A DNA stretch of 64,000 nt, from assembly GCA_900095875.1 (NCBI GenBank), contig LT608311.1:744001-808000 (forward strand), given 5' to 3'. The notes beneath the pieces were generated by a model. The model was not told where the DNA came from and did not search any database. It saw nothing but the letters and a program-made list of their open reading frames with translations. This document shows, piece after piece, positions 52,255 to 60,835 of the stretch; within the stretch, counting starts at the first letter, position 1; each line of letters begins with the position of its first letter. This DNA comes from Caecibacter massiliensis (GTDB lineage: Bacteria > Bacillota > Negativicutes > Veillonellales > Megasphaeraceae). The position numbers were made by a program, and so were the translations under genes.

Positions 52255-52290
52255 ATGGCGACAGGGAAACATCAATTCTCCTGCCGCCAT
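52255..52290 (-). other. hairpin between uxaB and kdgK
   Basis: Arms atggcgacaggg and ctgccgccat form about 11 pairs with one G-U across a loop of about 14 nt. No U tract follows on either strand. It lies 65-100 bp past the uxaB region boundary and may stabilise or process the message. Confidence 0.4.
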
Positions 52291-52351
52291 CAAAAACCAA
52301 TATTTTTCTAACATACTAGAATTTATGTTATATTTTTGTTAGGAAGAAAAA

Positions 52352-53818
52352 TTATTTTTTCAGCATTTCCCGGATATGAGCACGGACGCCAATCGTATCT
52401 ATACGGCTCAGATGATCGGTCACCGCCTGAGAAAAGCCGGGAATCTCTGTCAAATCTTCGCCCCACCAGTCCGTCTGCTTCAGGACTGCCGCAACATACG
52501 CTACATCAGGAAGTGCCGCATGAGAAGCAATAAATGCCAGCCGGTCCGCATCGTCACGGATAGGATACGTGTTTTCACCGCGGTGTCCTATGAGACAATC
52601 ATTTCCTTTGTCCTGCGAACGGTAAAAAGCCAGAAGAGCTGCCATAGAATAGGTCAGCCACTGCGGCAGTTGTCCCGTAGCACGCAGACTGTCTTTCAAA
52701 GATGGAAGAATGCGGGCTCTCCATTTTGCCGTCGAATTAAGGGAAATCGCCAGAAGTTCATGGTGGACAAAGGGATTTTCAAACCGTTCAAATACAGCAT
52801 TGGCAAACGACCGCACATCATTCTGATTCATAGGAACCGTCGGAAGGATTTCGTTATAGACCGTCTGTTCCAGCGATAGGCGGATATCTTCGTCTGCCAT
52901 ACACTGGCCTACATAATCCAGACCAGCCAGATAGGCGCCAAGGACCATCGACGTATGTGCTCCGTTCAGGATTCGCACTTTCCGTTCCTTATACACCGTA
53001 ATATCCGTCGTGAAAACTGCCTGAAAATAGGTCGAAGTAAAGGGCAGCCGTCTTTCCAGTCCCGGACTTTCAATAGCCCAGAGCGCAAAAGGTTCAGCTA
53101 TATCCAGGAGTTCATCCGTGTAGCCCAGTTCTTTTTGAACCGCCTGTGCTGTTTGTTCGTCAGGATATCCTGTGACAATACGGTCTACGAGAGTATCCGT
53201 AAACTGGCAGGCCTTGTCTAGCCATTGCGAAAATGCAGACGGCAGATTCCAGAGTGCAGCATACTGATTGACACAGGCACGCAAGGTTCGGCCATTATGA
53301 TCAATTAGTTCGACCGGCAGAATGACCAGTCCCTTATCTTCTGCCCCATTAAAATAGCGATAACGCGCATAAAGGAACTGAGTCAGCTTGGCCGGATACG
53401 TCCGGGGCGGCCGGTCTTCCAGCTTATCTCCGGGAGAAAAAACGATACCCCCATCGGTCGTATTGGACGTTATATATGCAAGCGTATCGAGTCTGGCCAA
53501 CGCCATATAGGCATCATAATCAGCAATAGGGGACAGGACATCGTCAATGCAGGTGATGACACGGTCGGATACGACTTTCCGGCCATTCTGCATTCCCTGG
53601 AGGCGTACTGTATAGAGATTCTGCTGCCGGGCAAACGATTCCGGCCGTCTGGCAGCCCGCGGCGTCACAATTACCACATTGCCATCAAAGCCCTGTTCTT
53701 CATTAGCTACATCAATGGCATAATCGACAAACGCCCGCATAAACCGTCCTTCCCCGAATTGCAGGACCCGGACCGGATGCCGGCTATGGGTAAAACAGGA
53801 TTCAATAGATTCCATCAT
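52352..53818 (-). CDS. uxaB: tagaturonate reductase (altronate oxidoreductase)
   Basis: Reduces tagaturonate to altronate with NADH, 488 aa. VLQFGEGRFMRAFVDYAID at the N terminus is the UxaB pattern of the mannitol-dehydrogenase superfamily; RILNGAHTSMVLGAYLAG holds the catalytic-domain motif. I prefer the ATG at 53818, 9 nt after GGAAGGA. The frame is open to 53932 across the gntP terminator. E. coli UxaB is of similar length. Confidence 0.9.
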   Translation of the reverse strand: MMESIESCFTHSRHPVRVLQFGEGRFMRAFVDYAIDVANEEQGFDGNVVIVTPRAARRPESFARQQNLYTVRLQGMQNGRKVVSDRVITCIDDVLSPIADYDAYMALARLDTLAYITSNTTDGGIVFSPGDKLEDRPPRTYPAKLTQFLYARYRYFNGAEDKGLVILPVELIDHNGRTLRACVNQYAALWNLPSAFSQWLDKACQFTDTLVDRIVTGYPDEQTAQAVQKELGYTDELLDIAEPFALWAIESPGLERRLPFTSTYFQAVFTTDITVYKERKVRILNGAHTSMVLGAYLAGLDYVGQCMADEDIRLSLEQTVYNEILPTVPMNQNDVRSFANAVFERFENPFVHHELLAISLNSTAKWRARILPSLKDSLRATGQLPQWLTYSMAALLAFYRSQDKGNDCLIGHRGENTYPIRDDADRLAFIASHAALPDVAYVAAVLKQTDWWGEDLTEIPGFSQAVTDHLSRIDTIGVRAHIREMLKK

Positions 53819-53840
53819 CTTCACCATTCCTTCCCGATAA

Positions 53841-53883
53841 GAGAAAAACCCGGATACCGCCGGCAGGCAGCATCCGGATTTGT
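53841..53883 (-). terminator. hairpin after gntP
   Basis: Arms AATCCGGAT and ATCCGGGTT with TTTTTC following on the minus strand, between the gntP stop and uxaB. Probably a partial terminator that lowers uxaB expression relative to gntP. Confidence 0.65.
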
Positions 53884-53891
53884 GTTTTGCA

Positions 53892-55226
53892 TCAAATGAC
53901 CAGTGATAATACGAGGACAATTGCCAGACCAACGACGGAGTTGGTAAGTTCCAGGAGCCCCCAGGTTTTGAATGTCTGTCCCATAGAAAGATTGAATGTT
54001 TCTTTCATCATCCAGAACGCTGCATCATTCGGCATCGTAATGGTATTGCTGCCCGCAGCCGTAGCCAGCATGAGCAGCGTCGGATCCACATGGAATACGG
54101 GGATCAGCGGAGCTACAATGCCGGCTGCAGTAATGGCTGAAACAGCGCCCTGCCCTGTAGCCCAGCGGATAATGACCGTAATGATCCAGGCCAGGATAAG
54201 CGGGGAAATAGAAAGTCCTGTAACAGCGGCAGCAATATGCTGTCCAACACCGGCATCGACAATGACCTGTTTGAATACGCCGCCGGCACCAATGATGAGG
54301 ACCACCGTAGAAATACCTTTGATTGCATTAGTAATAGACGTAGACGTTTCATCTACCGTGCGGCCTGCCCGGATACCAAATACATAAATAGCGACCAAAA
54401 CTGCCGTAAGCAGGCTGACGTTTGGGCTGCCAAAGAAGCCAAAAGCCGTAGCAAGTGCCGTTCCCTTGCCAGCCGTAGCTTCGACGATCGTATTGCCAAT
54501 CATAAAAATAGCTGGCAGGAGGGGAATAATCAGGCAGACCAGAAACGGTGGCAGCTTGTATTGGCCGACAGCCACTTCGCTGAGATTCCCCAGTTTAGGT
54601 TCTGCATAGGTGTCGATTCCCTTGAGGAATTTTGGTAAAACAATACCAGCACAGATAATAGACGGAATAACGACGACCAGTCCCAGAAGATAGACCATGC
54701 CGCTGTCAGCACCAAAGGCGTCCACCAGGGCAACCGGGCCCGGTTGGGGTGGGAAAATGCTGTGTGCCTGGGCAACTGCTGCCAGAACCGGAATAATCAG
54801 GAACATATATGGAACCTTGGCTTCCTTGGCAATACTGACGACCAGCGGCACTACGACCATAAAAGCCACTTCAAAGAACATGGAAATACCAAAGATGACA
54901 CCAACGATAAGGACGCCCCATTTCAACGTGCGGACACCACAATGCTTGACGATGGTATCGGCAATTTTTTTGGACGCCCCGCAGTCGGTCATGAGCTGGC
55001 CCAGAGCTGCCCCCAGGACGACGATAAGGCCGACGCCGCCAAGCGTACTGCCAGCCCCTTTACTGATCGTCTTGACCAGTGTACCGGCATCCATCCCTTC
55101 CATAAACGCAACAAAAATAGCCATTAAGAGCAACGTAATCATGCTGTGCAGCTTGACCTTTACGGTCAGGAACAACAGCATGGCAATGGCTACGACTACC
55201 CATAGCACAGGTAACCAGTGTTCCAT
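53892..55226 (-). CDS. GntP-family sugar-acid permease
   Basis: Inner-membrane importer, 444 aa with 12 or more hydrophobic segments. The KGAGSTLGGVGLIVVLGAALG and FFEVAFMVVVPL segments, AHSIFPPQPGPVA and the C-terminal GQTFKTWGLLEL are family hallmarks. GntP proteins carry gluconate, idonate and related acids; here the neighbours suggest a hexuronate or aldonate. AAAGGAGG lies before the ATG, with a 7-bp inverted repeat just upstream of it. Confidence 0.92.
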   Translation of the reverse strand: MEHWLPVLWVVVAIAMLLFLTVKVKLHSMITLLLMAIFVAFMEGMDAGTLVKTISKGAGSTLGGVGLIVVLGAALGQLMTDCGASKKIADTIVKHCGVRTLKWGVLIVGVIFGISMFFEVAFMVVVPLVVSIAKEAKVPYMFLIIPVLAAVAQAHSIFPPQPGPVALVDAFGADSGMVYLLGLVVVIPSIICAGIVLPKFLKGIDTYAEPKLGNLSEVAVGQYKLPPFLVCLIIPLLPAIFMIGNTIVEATAGKGTALATAFGFFGSPNVSLLTAVLVAIYVFGIRAGRTVDETSTSITNAIKGISTVVLIIGAGGVFKQVIVDAGVGQHIAAAVTGLSISPLILAWIITVIIRWATGQGAVSAITAAGIVAPLIPVFHVDPTLLMLATAAGSNTITMPNDAAFWMMKETFNLSMGQTFKTWGLLELTNSVVGLAIVLVLSLVI

Positions 55227-55239
55227 AATAACCTCCTTT

Positions 55240-55265
55240 GGACAAGCCTGTCATTTTTCTTGTCC
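55240..55265 (-). promoter_or_regulatory. inverted repeat at the gntP ribosome site
   Basis: Perfect 7-bp arms GGACAAG/CTTGTCC with a 12-nt spacer, ending 2 bases before the AAGGAGG of gntP. Could be an operator or an mRNA stem that affects initiation. Confidence 0.45.
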
Positions 55266-55334
55266 GTCTGCATAATAATGATAAATAAATACTAAAACTA
55301 AAATAGTAAAAGTATAACAGGCAAAAGCAACCCC

Positions 55335-56747
55335 TTACTGACAGGGAAACTGGAAAAACGATATGGCATTTCCATAACAGAGCCGGTGGATGAGCGACGC
55401 CAGCTGTGCTTCGTCATCAGGAAATTCCCCGCATTCCACTAGATTCCCCAGCCAGTCACAAAGAATACGCCGGAAATACTCATGACGCGGATACGATAAG
55501 AACGACCGGGAATCGGTCAGCATCCCCACCATATTACCTAATACGGTTTCTTCCGATACAATCGTCAGATAGTCGAGGAGCCCCTGTTTCGTATCGTTGA
55601 ACCACCAGGGAACGCCCGGCTGGATACGGGACGCAATCCCTTCTTTGGGAAAAGATGCTCCCAGAACCGTAAGAGCCATCAAATCATACGGTGACGCTGA
55701 AAATAAAATAGTCTTCGGCAAACTGCCTTCCCGTTCCAGGTGATCCAGGAAGCGGGCTAATTTTTCAATATTGCAGCACCGGCCAATCGCATCGTACCCG
55801 GTATCAGCCCCGAAACGCCGGTACATATCGGTATAGACGTTGCGAAGAGCCCCCATATGGAGTTCCATGACCCATCCCCGGTGCCGGTATTCACCAGCCA
55901 GGAATAGGAGAAGGCCTGTAAGATACTGTTCCCGTTCATCTGAAGAGATAGTTTTATGACTCAGTCCTTTTTGGAAAATACGTTCCAGCGAAGCCGCCGG
56001 CACAGGCTGATAGACGACTTCATCCAGAGCGTGGTCGGCTGCCCGGCAGCCCATTTCAGCAAATACATCCATCCGCCGCTTCAATGCATCGCACATATCG
56101 GCAAACGTATGAATCGTCATATCTGCTGATTCCCCCAGCTGTTCCACATAAGAAGAAAAATCATCTCCTTCAATGTGCATCAGCCTGTCAGGGCGCATCG
56201 CCGGTACGACCCGGGCAGAATGGAACTGGCTATCGTGAAGCACCTGATGCCAATGAAGATCATCAGCCGGATCGTCTGTCGTGCACAGGACCCGTACTCG
56301 GGATTTTTGGAGAAGCCCCTGCACGCGCAGACTATCATCACATTCCAGTATTTCCTGACAATGATGGAAGATATCCGGAGCCGTCTGCTCTGATAATACC
56401 TGCCGGCAGCCAAAATAGCGCCGTAATTCTAGGTGACTCCAATGATACAGTGGATTGCCCGGCGCATGAGAAAGCGCTTTCGCATAAGCTGTGAATTTTT
56501 CTAAATCACTTTCCTCACCGGTCACATCCCGCTCAGGTATCCCGCAGGCCCTCATGAGCCGCCATTTGTAATGATCACCACCCAGCCAGGCTTCGGTAAT
56601 ACTGGAAAAGCGGTGATTTTCAGCGATATCCCGGGGAGAAATATGACAATGATAATCTACAATAGGTTCCGTTTCGGCATATCCATGATAGAGCTGCCGC
56701 GCCGTACGGGAATGGAGCAGGAAATCTTCCGTCATAAATTCTGTCAT
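55335..56747 (-). CDS. uxaC: glucuronate (uronate) isomerase
   Basis: Isomerises D-glucuronate to fructuronate and D-galacturonate to tagaturonate, 470 aa, the same length as E. coli UxaC. MTEFMTEDFLL and VDYHCHISPRDIAEN (metal-binding His residues) at the start are typical. First gene of the hexuronate unit. A promoter lies at 56808-56836 and a LacI-type operator at 56775-56788. A GAAAGCGCTTTC palindrome inside the gene (56470-56481) may be a further site. Confidence 0.96.
   Translation of the reverse strand: MTEFMTEDFLLHSRTARQLYHGYAETEPIVDYHCHISPRDIAENHRFSSITEAWLGGDHYKWRLMRACGIPERDVTGEESDLEKFTAYAKALSHAPGNPLYHWSHLELRRYFGCRQVLSEQTAPDIFHHCQEILECDDSLRVQGLLQKSRVRVLCTTDDPADDLHWHQVLHDSQFHSARVVPAMRPDRLMHIEGDDFSSYVEQLGESADMTIHTFADMCDALKRRMDVFAEMGCRAADHALDEVVYQPVPAASLERIFQKGLSHKTISSDEREQYLTGLLLFLAGEYRHRGWVMELHMGALRNVYTDMYRRFGADTGYDAIGRCCNIEKLARFLDHLEREGSLPKTILFSASPYDLMALTVLGASFPKEGIASRIQPGVPWWFNDTKQGLLDYLTIVSEETVLGNMVGMLTDSRSFLSYPRHEYFRRILCDWLGNLVECGEFPDDEAQLASLIHRLCYGNAISFFQFPCQ
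56470..56481. promoter_or_regulatory. possible intragenic cre-like site in uxaC
   Basis: Perfect 12-bp palindrome GAAAGCGCTTTC with a central CG, resembling catabolite-repression or LacI-family operators. It may equally be codon usage by chance. Confidence 0.35.
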
Positions 56748-56774
56748 CGTCGTGCCACACCCTCTCTATTTTTG

Positions 56775-56788
56775 TGTAAGCGCTTACA
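56775..56788. promoter_or_regulatory. LacI-family operator upstream of uxaC
   Basis: Perfect 14-bp palindrome TGTAAGCGCTTACA with the central CG of LacI/CcpA-type operators. It lies about 20-33 bp downstream of the uxaC -10, a roadblock position, and next to the divergent LacI-type gene. Confidence 0.75.
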
Positions 56789-56807
56789 ATAATTTATTAC
56801 ATAGAGA

Positions 56808-56836
56808 AATGTAACATGCCTCCACCGGTCTGTCAA
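56808..56836 (-). promoter_or_regulatory. promoter of the hexuronate operon
   Basis: On the minus strand TTGACA (56831-56836), a 17-bp spacer and TACATT (56808-56813). A second dyad TTACAT-N6-ATGTAA (56797-56814) covers the -10. Confidence 0.75.
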
Positions 56837-57006
56837 CGTTCATGCGAAATAGATATAATTTATGTTTTTTATTAACTTAAACTCATCAAAACATCACTTT
56901 TTCACCAATTATATCCTGAAAAATCCGGTAGCAAAGCTTATTTCTTATGATACATGCACGCATTTTCCATCTAGTTAGTATAATGCAATGCTTCTGTATT
57001 TTTTTG

Positions 57007-57020
57007 TGTAACCACTTTCA
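57007..57020. promoter_or_regulatory. degenerate LacI-type operator near the regulator promoter
   Basis: TGTAACCACTTTCA, an imperfect version of the 56775-56788 palindrome, 11 bp upstream of the regulator -35. It fits autoregulation, but the match is weak. Confidence 0.4.
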
Positions 57021-57030
57021 CGATATGTAT

Positions 57031-57059
57031 TTACTCTCTTTCTCATTTTATGCTATACT
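57031..57059 (+). promoter_or_regulatory. promoter of the LacI-type regulator gene
   Basis: TTACTC (57031-57036), a 17-bp spacer and TATACT (57054-57059) with TGC just before it, giving an extended -10. Confidence 0.6.
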
Positions 57060-57103
57060 CAATGTAAATATAGGATTTTTCATGATGATAGAGAGGTTCT
57101 CCT

Positions 57104-58117
57104 ATGTCGGATATGAACGTAACCATCTATGATATAGCAAAAAAATGTCATGTATCTATTGCCACCGTGTCGCGGGTCCTTAATGGCAACAGCCGGGTCA
57201 GCGAAAAAACGCGCCGCATCGTGCTGGATGCCATAAAGGACATGGGTTATACACCTAATCCGTTTGCCCGCGGTCTGGGTCTGGACTCTATGAAAATCGT
57301 CGGTGTTCTCTGTACCAGTCTGACCGATGCTTTTTTTGCCCGTGCCGTATCCCTCATCGAAGACGGAATGAGGCAGCACCACTTCGATATCATGCTCTCC
57401 TGCACAGGCCCCAATACAGGTCATAACAGCCCATATATCACCGGTCTGGTCAATAAGCATGTCGACGGCCTGATTACAGTAGGCACCGTCTTTTCTTCAG
57501 AGCCTGATATTGCAGCCCTTACTGCAGCTGCCGGCAAAATTCCGGTTCTCACCATCAACTGCGATTACCACCAGCCTGGCATTTATAGCATCGTTTGTAA
57601 CGAAGCAGAAGGCATGCGGCGTCTTGTCCACACGCTTTCCAGACAACACTGCCGGCACATCGCCTATCTGTACGATGTCCGCACCTACAGCGGCCGTCAT
57701 AAACTGCAGGGCCTGCGTCAGGGATTGAAAGAACTGGGCATAAAAGAAAATCCGGCACTCATCCAGCAAGTTTCTCTCAACCTGGAAGGTGCTGAAAAAG
57801 TGATTGAAAACCTTGTCTCCCGCAATGTTCCTTTCGATGCGATTGTCACATCAGAAGACATTCTTGCCGTCGGAGCACAAAGAGCTGCCCTGGAAAACGG
57901 ACGGTATGTACCAGTCATCGGCTGGAACAATTCTATCCTTGCCACCTGCGCCACTCCTACCCTGAGCAGTATCGACAACAGGCTGGACAGCCTGTGTGCC
58001 AGCGCCGTCCAGTCCATGACCCAGCTTCTCTCCGGACAGGATCAGCCTGTCCCTGTCCGCACAGAATTCAGTGCTATCCTTGTAGAACGGGAAAGCTTCC
58101 AGACAAAAAAAGAGTGA
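57104..58117 (+). CDS. LacI-family transcriptional regulator
   Basis: Likely repressor of the divergent uxaC operon, 337 aa. The N-terminal helix-turn-helix reads TIYDIAKKCHVSIATVSRVLN, followed by the hinge helix (PNPFARGLG) and a periplasmic-binding-protein-like sensor domain ending near LVERESF. AGAGAGG lies 7 nt before the ATG. The operator candidates at 56775 and 57007 support repression and autoregulation. The inducer is probably a hexuronate or an intermediate; it could also serve the downstream dgo genes. Confidence 0.93.
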   Translation: MSDMNVTIYDIAKKCHVSIATVSRVLNGNSRVSEKTRRIVLDAIKDMGYTPNPFARGLGLDSMKIVGVLCTSLTDAFFARAVSLIEDGMRQHHFDIMLSCTGPNTGHNSPYITGLVNKHVDGLITVGTVFSSEPDIAALTAAAGKIPVLTINCDYHQPGIYSIVCNEAEGMRRLVHTLSRQHCRHIAYLYDVRTYSGRHKLQGLRQGLKELGIKENPALIQQVSLNLEGAEKVIENLVSRNVPFDAIVTSEDILAVGAQRAALENGRYVPVIGWNNSILATCATPTLSSIDNRLDSLCASAVQSMTQLLSGQDQPVPVRTEFSAILVERESFQTKKE

Positions 58118-58162
58118 AACACTTCATTTTAAACGTGTCTCACTCTCTTAGCCTTTATATAC

Positions 58163-58216
58163 CGGGGATGTAACAAAATGCTCTGTCAAAATCATTTTGT
58201 CACATCCTCGTTTTTC
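58163..58216 (+). terminator. terminator between the regulator and the dgo operon
   Basis: Stem GGGATGTAACAAAATG/CATTTTGTCACATCCTC followed by TTTTTC on the plus strand. A smaller GAGTGA/TCACTC stem overlaps the regulator stop at 58112-58146. The hairpin may also serve the convergent SDR gene. Confidence 0.85.
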
Positions 58217-58230
58217 TATGCAGCCACACC

Positions 58231-59031
58231 TTATGGCTGTTTGCCAATATAGGCAAGGATTCCCCCATCAACATAAAGAATATGCCCATTTACAAAGTCG
58301 GAAGCATGCGAGGCCAGGAAAATAGCCGGTCCTTCCAAATCTTCCGTAGTCCCCCACCGGCCTGCCGGCGTCTTGGAAACAATGAAGGCATCAAAAGGGT
58401 GACGGGAACCATCAGACTGCCGCTGCCGGAGCGGGGCAGTCTGGGGCGTTGCAATATATCCCGGGCCAATGCCGTTGCACTGGATATTGGCTCCGCCAAA
58501 TTCCGAACAGATATTACGGGTCAGCATCTTGAGACCGCCTTTGGCAGCCGCATAAGCCGATACCGTTTCCCGGCCCAGTTCGCTCATCATAGAGCAGATA
58601 TTGATGATTTTTCCTTCACCTTTGGCAATCATGCCGGGGATAACCGCTTTGGATACGATGAACGGTGCGACGAGGTCGATATCGATGACCTGGCGGAAAT
58701 CCGCTTCATCCATATCACACATAGGAATCCGCTTGATGATGCCGGCATTATTGACGAGGATATCAATGGTCCCCAGGCTGGCGTCAATATCTGCTACCAT
58801 ATCCCGGACTTTCTCTGTATCTGTCACGTCACAAATATACCCTTGGGCTTCAATTCCTTCTTTTTCATAGGCAGTCATGGCCATGTCCAGATGTTCCTGG
58901 CTGCGGCAATTAAAGGCGATGCGGGCTCCAGCCCGGGCATAGGCTCTGGCAATGGCAAACCCTATGCCATATGACCCGCCAGTAACGAGAGCGACTTTTC
59001 CTTTCAGGGAAAACATATCCATATAACTCAT
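58231..59031 (-). CDS. SDR oxidoreductase, gluconate 5-dehydrogenase-like
   Basis: NAD(P)-dependent short-chain dehydrogenase, 266 aa. Cofactor motif TGGSYGIG at 17-24, NNAG at 94-97, catalytic S147, Y160 and K164. The C-terminal segment with HPFDAFI and TPAGRWG resembles gluconate 5-dehydrogenase; 2-deoxy-gluconate dehydrogenase (KduD) is the alternative. AAGGAGG lies ahead of the ATG at 59031; the frame to 59145 overlaps the aldolase. Last gene of the dgo unit. Confidence 0.88.
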   Translation of the reverse strand: MSYMDMFSLKGKVALVTGGSYGIGFAIARAYARAGARIAFNCRSQEHLDMAMTAYEKEGIEAQGYICDVTDTEKVRDMVADIDASLGTIDILVNNAGIIKRIPMCDMDEADFRQVIDIDLVAPFIVSKAVIPGMIAKGEGKIINICSMMSELGRETVSAYAAAKGGLKMLTRNICSEFGGANIQCNGIGPGYIATPQTAPLRQRQSDGSRHPFDAFIVSKTPAGRWGTTEDLEGPAIFLASHASDFVNGHILYVDGGILAYIGKQP

Positions 59032-59044
59032 GTCTATTTCCTCC

Positions 59045-59686
59045 TTATCGCACAGCATTTGTATAAAAGGCGGCAGCTTTCTCAATTTCGTCAAAATCTC
59101 TGCGGCGCACCCGGTCAGCACTGACCAGATTGCTGCCAATACCAAAGGAATCTACGCCAGCCGCCAGAAAATCTCCAATATTATGTTCCGATACGCCGCC
59201 AACAGCCGATAAGCGCAATTGGGATAAAGACGCTTTGACGGCTTTGAAATACGAAGGTCCCAGATTACCGGCCGGGAAAATTTTGACAATATCGGCCCCG
59301 GCTTCCCAGGCCGTTTCGGCTTCTGTCGGCGTATAAGCTCCAGGCAGTGAAATCAGGCCTTTCTGCTTAGTATACCGGATGACATCCGTATTCGTATTCG
59401 GTGAAATGATGAATTCGGCTCCGGCCTGTGCCGCATCTTCTACCTGCTCTACAGAAAGGACAGTACCGGCACCAATATGCATCCGGCCGCCAAACTGTTT
59501 TTGCAGGATAGCAATACTCCGCAGCGTATCCTTGCAGGCTTCTTCATCACCAGGCCGGTAGGTCACTTCGACAAAGCGCACGCCCCCGTGCTGCAGAGCT
59601 TCTACAGCTGGCACAATATCCTGACTGGCAACGCCGCGGATAATAGAAATAATTTTAGCATCCAGCATGTCTTGCAATAAACTCAT
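59045..59686 (-). CDS. dgoA: KDPG/KDPGal-type aldolase
   Basis: Class I aldolase, 213 aa. E40 (VEVTYRPGD) and the Schiff-base K135 (VKIFPAG) are in the family places. Next to dgoK, so the likely substrate is 2-keto-3-deoxy-6-phosphogalactonate, giving pyruvate and glyceraldehyde 3-phosphate; the general KHG/KDPG type cannot be excluded. The ATG at 59686 sits 8 nt after GGAGA; an ATG two codons earlier is too close. Shares only moderate likeness with the fused aldolase at 50250. Confidence 0.85.
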   Translation of the reverse strand: MSLLQDMLDAKIISIIRGVASQDIVPAVEALQHGGVRFVEVTYRPGDEEACKDTLRSIAILQKQFGGRMHIGAGTVLSVEQVEDAAQAGAEFIISPNTNTDVIRYTKQKGLISLPGAYTPTEAETAWEAGADIVKIFPAGNLGPSYFKAVKASLSQLRLSAVGGVSEHNIGDFLAAGVDSFGIGSNLVSADRVRRRDFDEIEKAAAFYTNAVR

Positions 59687-59703
59687 GTCCATTCTCCTTT
59701 CCC

Positions 59704-60693
59704 TTAAAGCAGTCCGCGCAAACCAGCCAGATAAAGGGCGCCCCGGCCAGATAAGGCCTGTTGCTGTTCTTCTGCGGCCAGCACGACCTGATAACCATCT
59801 TTTTTCAGGATTGCCTCGTAGGCTTTTTGCATGACCGTATTACCGGCTACGACAAAGATGGCTTTTTCCAATCCGGCAAAAATCCGGCTTCTCTTCAGTG
59901 CCGTCATATCATCCGCCATGAGCAGCCCAAGGAGATAATTCTGCGCTTCCTGTGCCGTATAATGACAGAACATCCCAAGGATCCGCGTCATAAAAGCACC
60001 ATGTAAAAGTCCCATCTGATAATAATCACTGACGCCCTTCCGGAATGGTCCTGCCAGAAATTCTGATGCAAATGACCGGTTCAGTGTATCGGCCAGTATG
60101 GTATCAAATGTCAGGGAATGAAGCAGTTCGCCATATAACGTTGTCAGGCATCCCTGTATACGCTGCTGTTCATCAATCATAACATATTTATTATGTGAGC
60201 CCGGCAGGACGAATACGGCTTTCCCCTCAGGAGCCGCTTGTGCCAATAGACCGGCCGCTTCTACTTCTTCGCCACGCATCATATCCATATCGATACTCTG
60301 ATCCGGAGTGAGCGTTGCCGGATCACAGTTCCGTACACCGGGGACAAACCATAGTGGCTGCTGGCATATAGCAGGCAATTCTTTGACTACCATGGCCTGA
60401 GCCAGCCCTTCGAGACTGACTGGCGCTGTCACATGAGGAATATCGCACAGTCCCACATTACTCGTCAGCATTCCCGCTGCCAATACGATCGATATATCAC
60501 CAGTTGCAACACCCGCCATGCGGGCTGCCTCAGCCAAAGTATCCCGGACAGCTTCCTGCAATCTCTGATTCGTCCCATCCATAGCCGTATTACGCACACC
60601 AACAGCCGCCTTTGCCTGTCCGGCAATGATGCCATCATGCCAGACAAAAACGCGGGTATTACTCGTCCCTCCATCAATCGTTGCAATATACAT
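59704..60693 (-). CDS. dgoK: 2-dehydro-3-deoxygalactonokinase
   Basis: Phosphorylates 2-keto-3-deoxygalactonate, 329 aa. The N terminus IATIDGGTSNTRVFVW is the DgoK-family ATP-binding motif; SIVLAAGMLTSNVGL and VFVLPGSHNKYVMID follow the family pattern. AAAGGG lies ahead of the ATG at 60693. First gene of a three-gene unit with the aldolase and SDR. No galactonate dehydratase is present. Confidence 0.9.
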   Translation of the reverse strand: MYIATIDGGTSNTRVFVWHDGIIAGQAKAAVGVRNTAMDGTNQRLQEAVRDTLAEAARMAGVATGDISIVLAAGMLTSNVGLCDIPHVTAPVSLEGLAQAMVVKELPAICQQPLWFVPGVRNCDPATLTPDQSIDMDMMRGEEVEAAGLLAQAAPEGKAVFVLPGSHNKYVMIDEQQRIQGCLTTLYGELLHSLTFDTILADTLNRSFASEFLAGPFRKGVSDYYQMGLLHGAFMTRILGMFCHYTAQEAQNYLLGLLMADDMTALKRSRIFAGLEKAIFVVAGNTVMQKAYEAILKKDGYQVVLAAEEQQQALSGRGALYLAGLRGLL

Positions 60694-60727
60694 ATCATCA
60701 CCCTTTCTGCACCATACCACTACTTGC

Positions 60728-60757
60728 ATTGTAGCATGGTACAACCAGACTTGTCCA
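60728..60757 (-). promoter_or_regulatory. possible promoter of the dgo unit
   Basis: On the minus strand TGGACA (60752-60757), an 18-bp spacer and TACAAT (60728-60733). Confidence 0.5.
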
Positions 60758-60792
60758 TGAAAGAAACGCATTTCTATCATATCTGATTTTCA

Positions 60793-60826
60793 AAAGAGCC
60801 GGCACAGGCATGTACCGGCTCTTTAC
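60793..60826 (-). terminator. terminator of the aminotransferase/symporter operon
   Basis: Stem AAAGAGCCGG/CCGGCTCTTT around a CATGCC loop, with TTTTG after it on the minus strand, 10 bases past the symporter stop. Confidence 0.88.
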
Positions 60827-60835
60827 AATCAAAAC

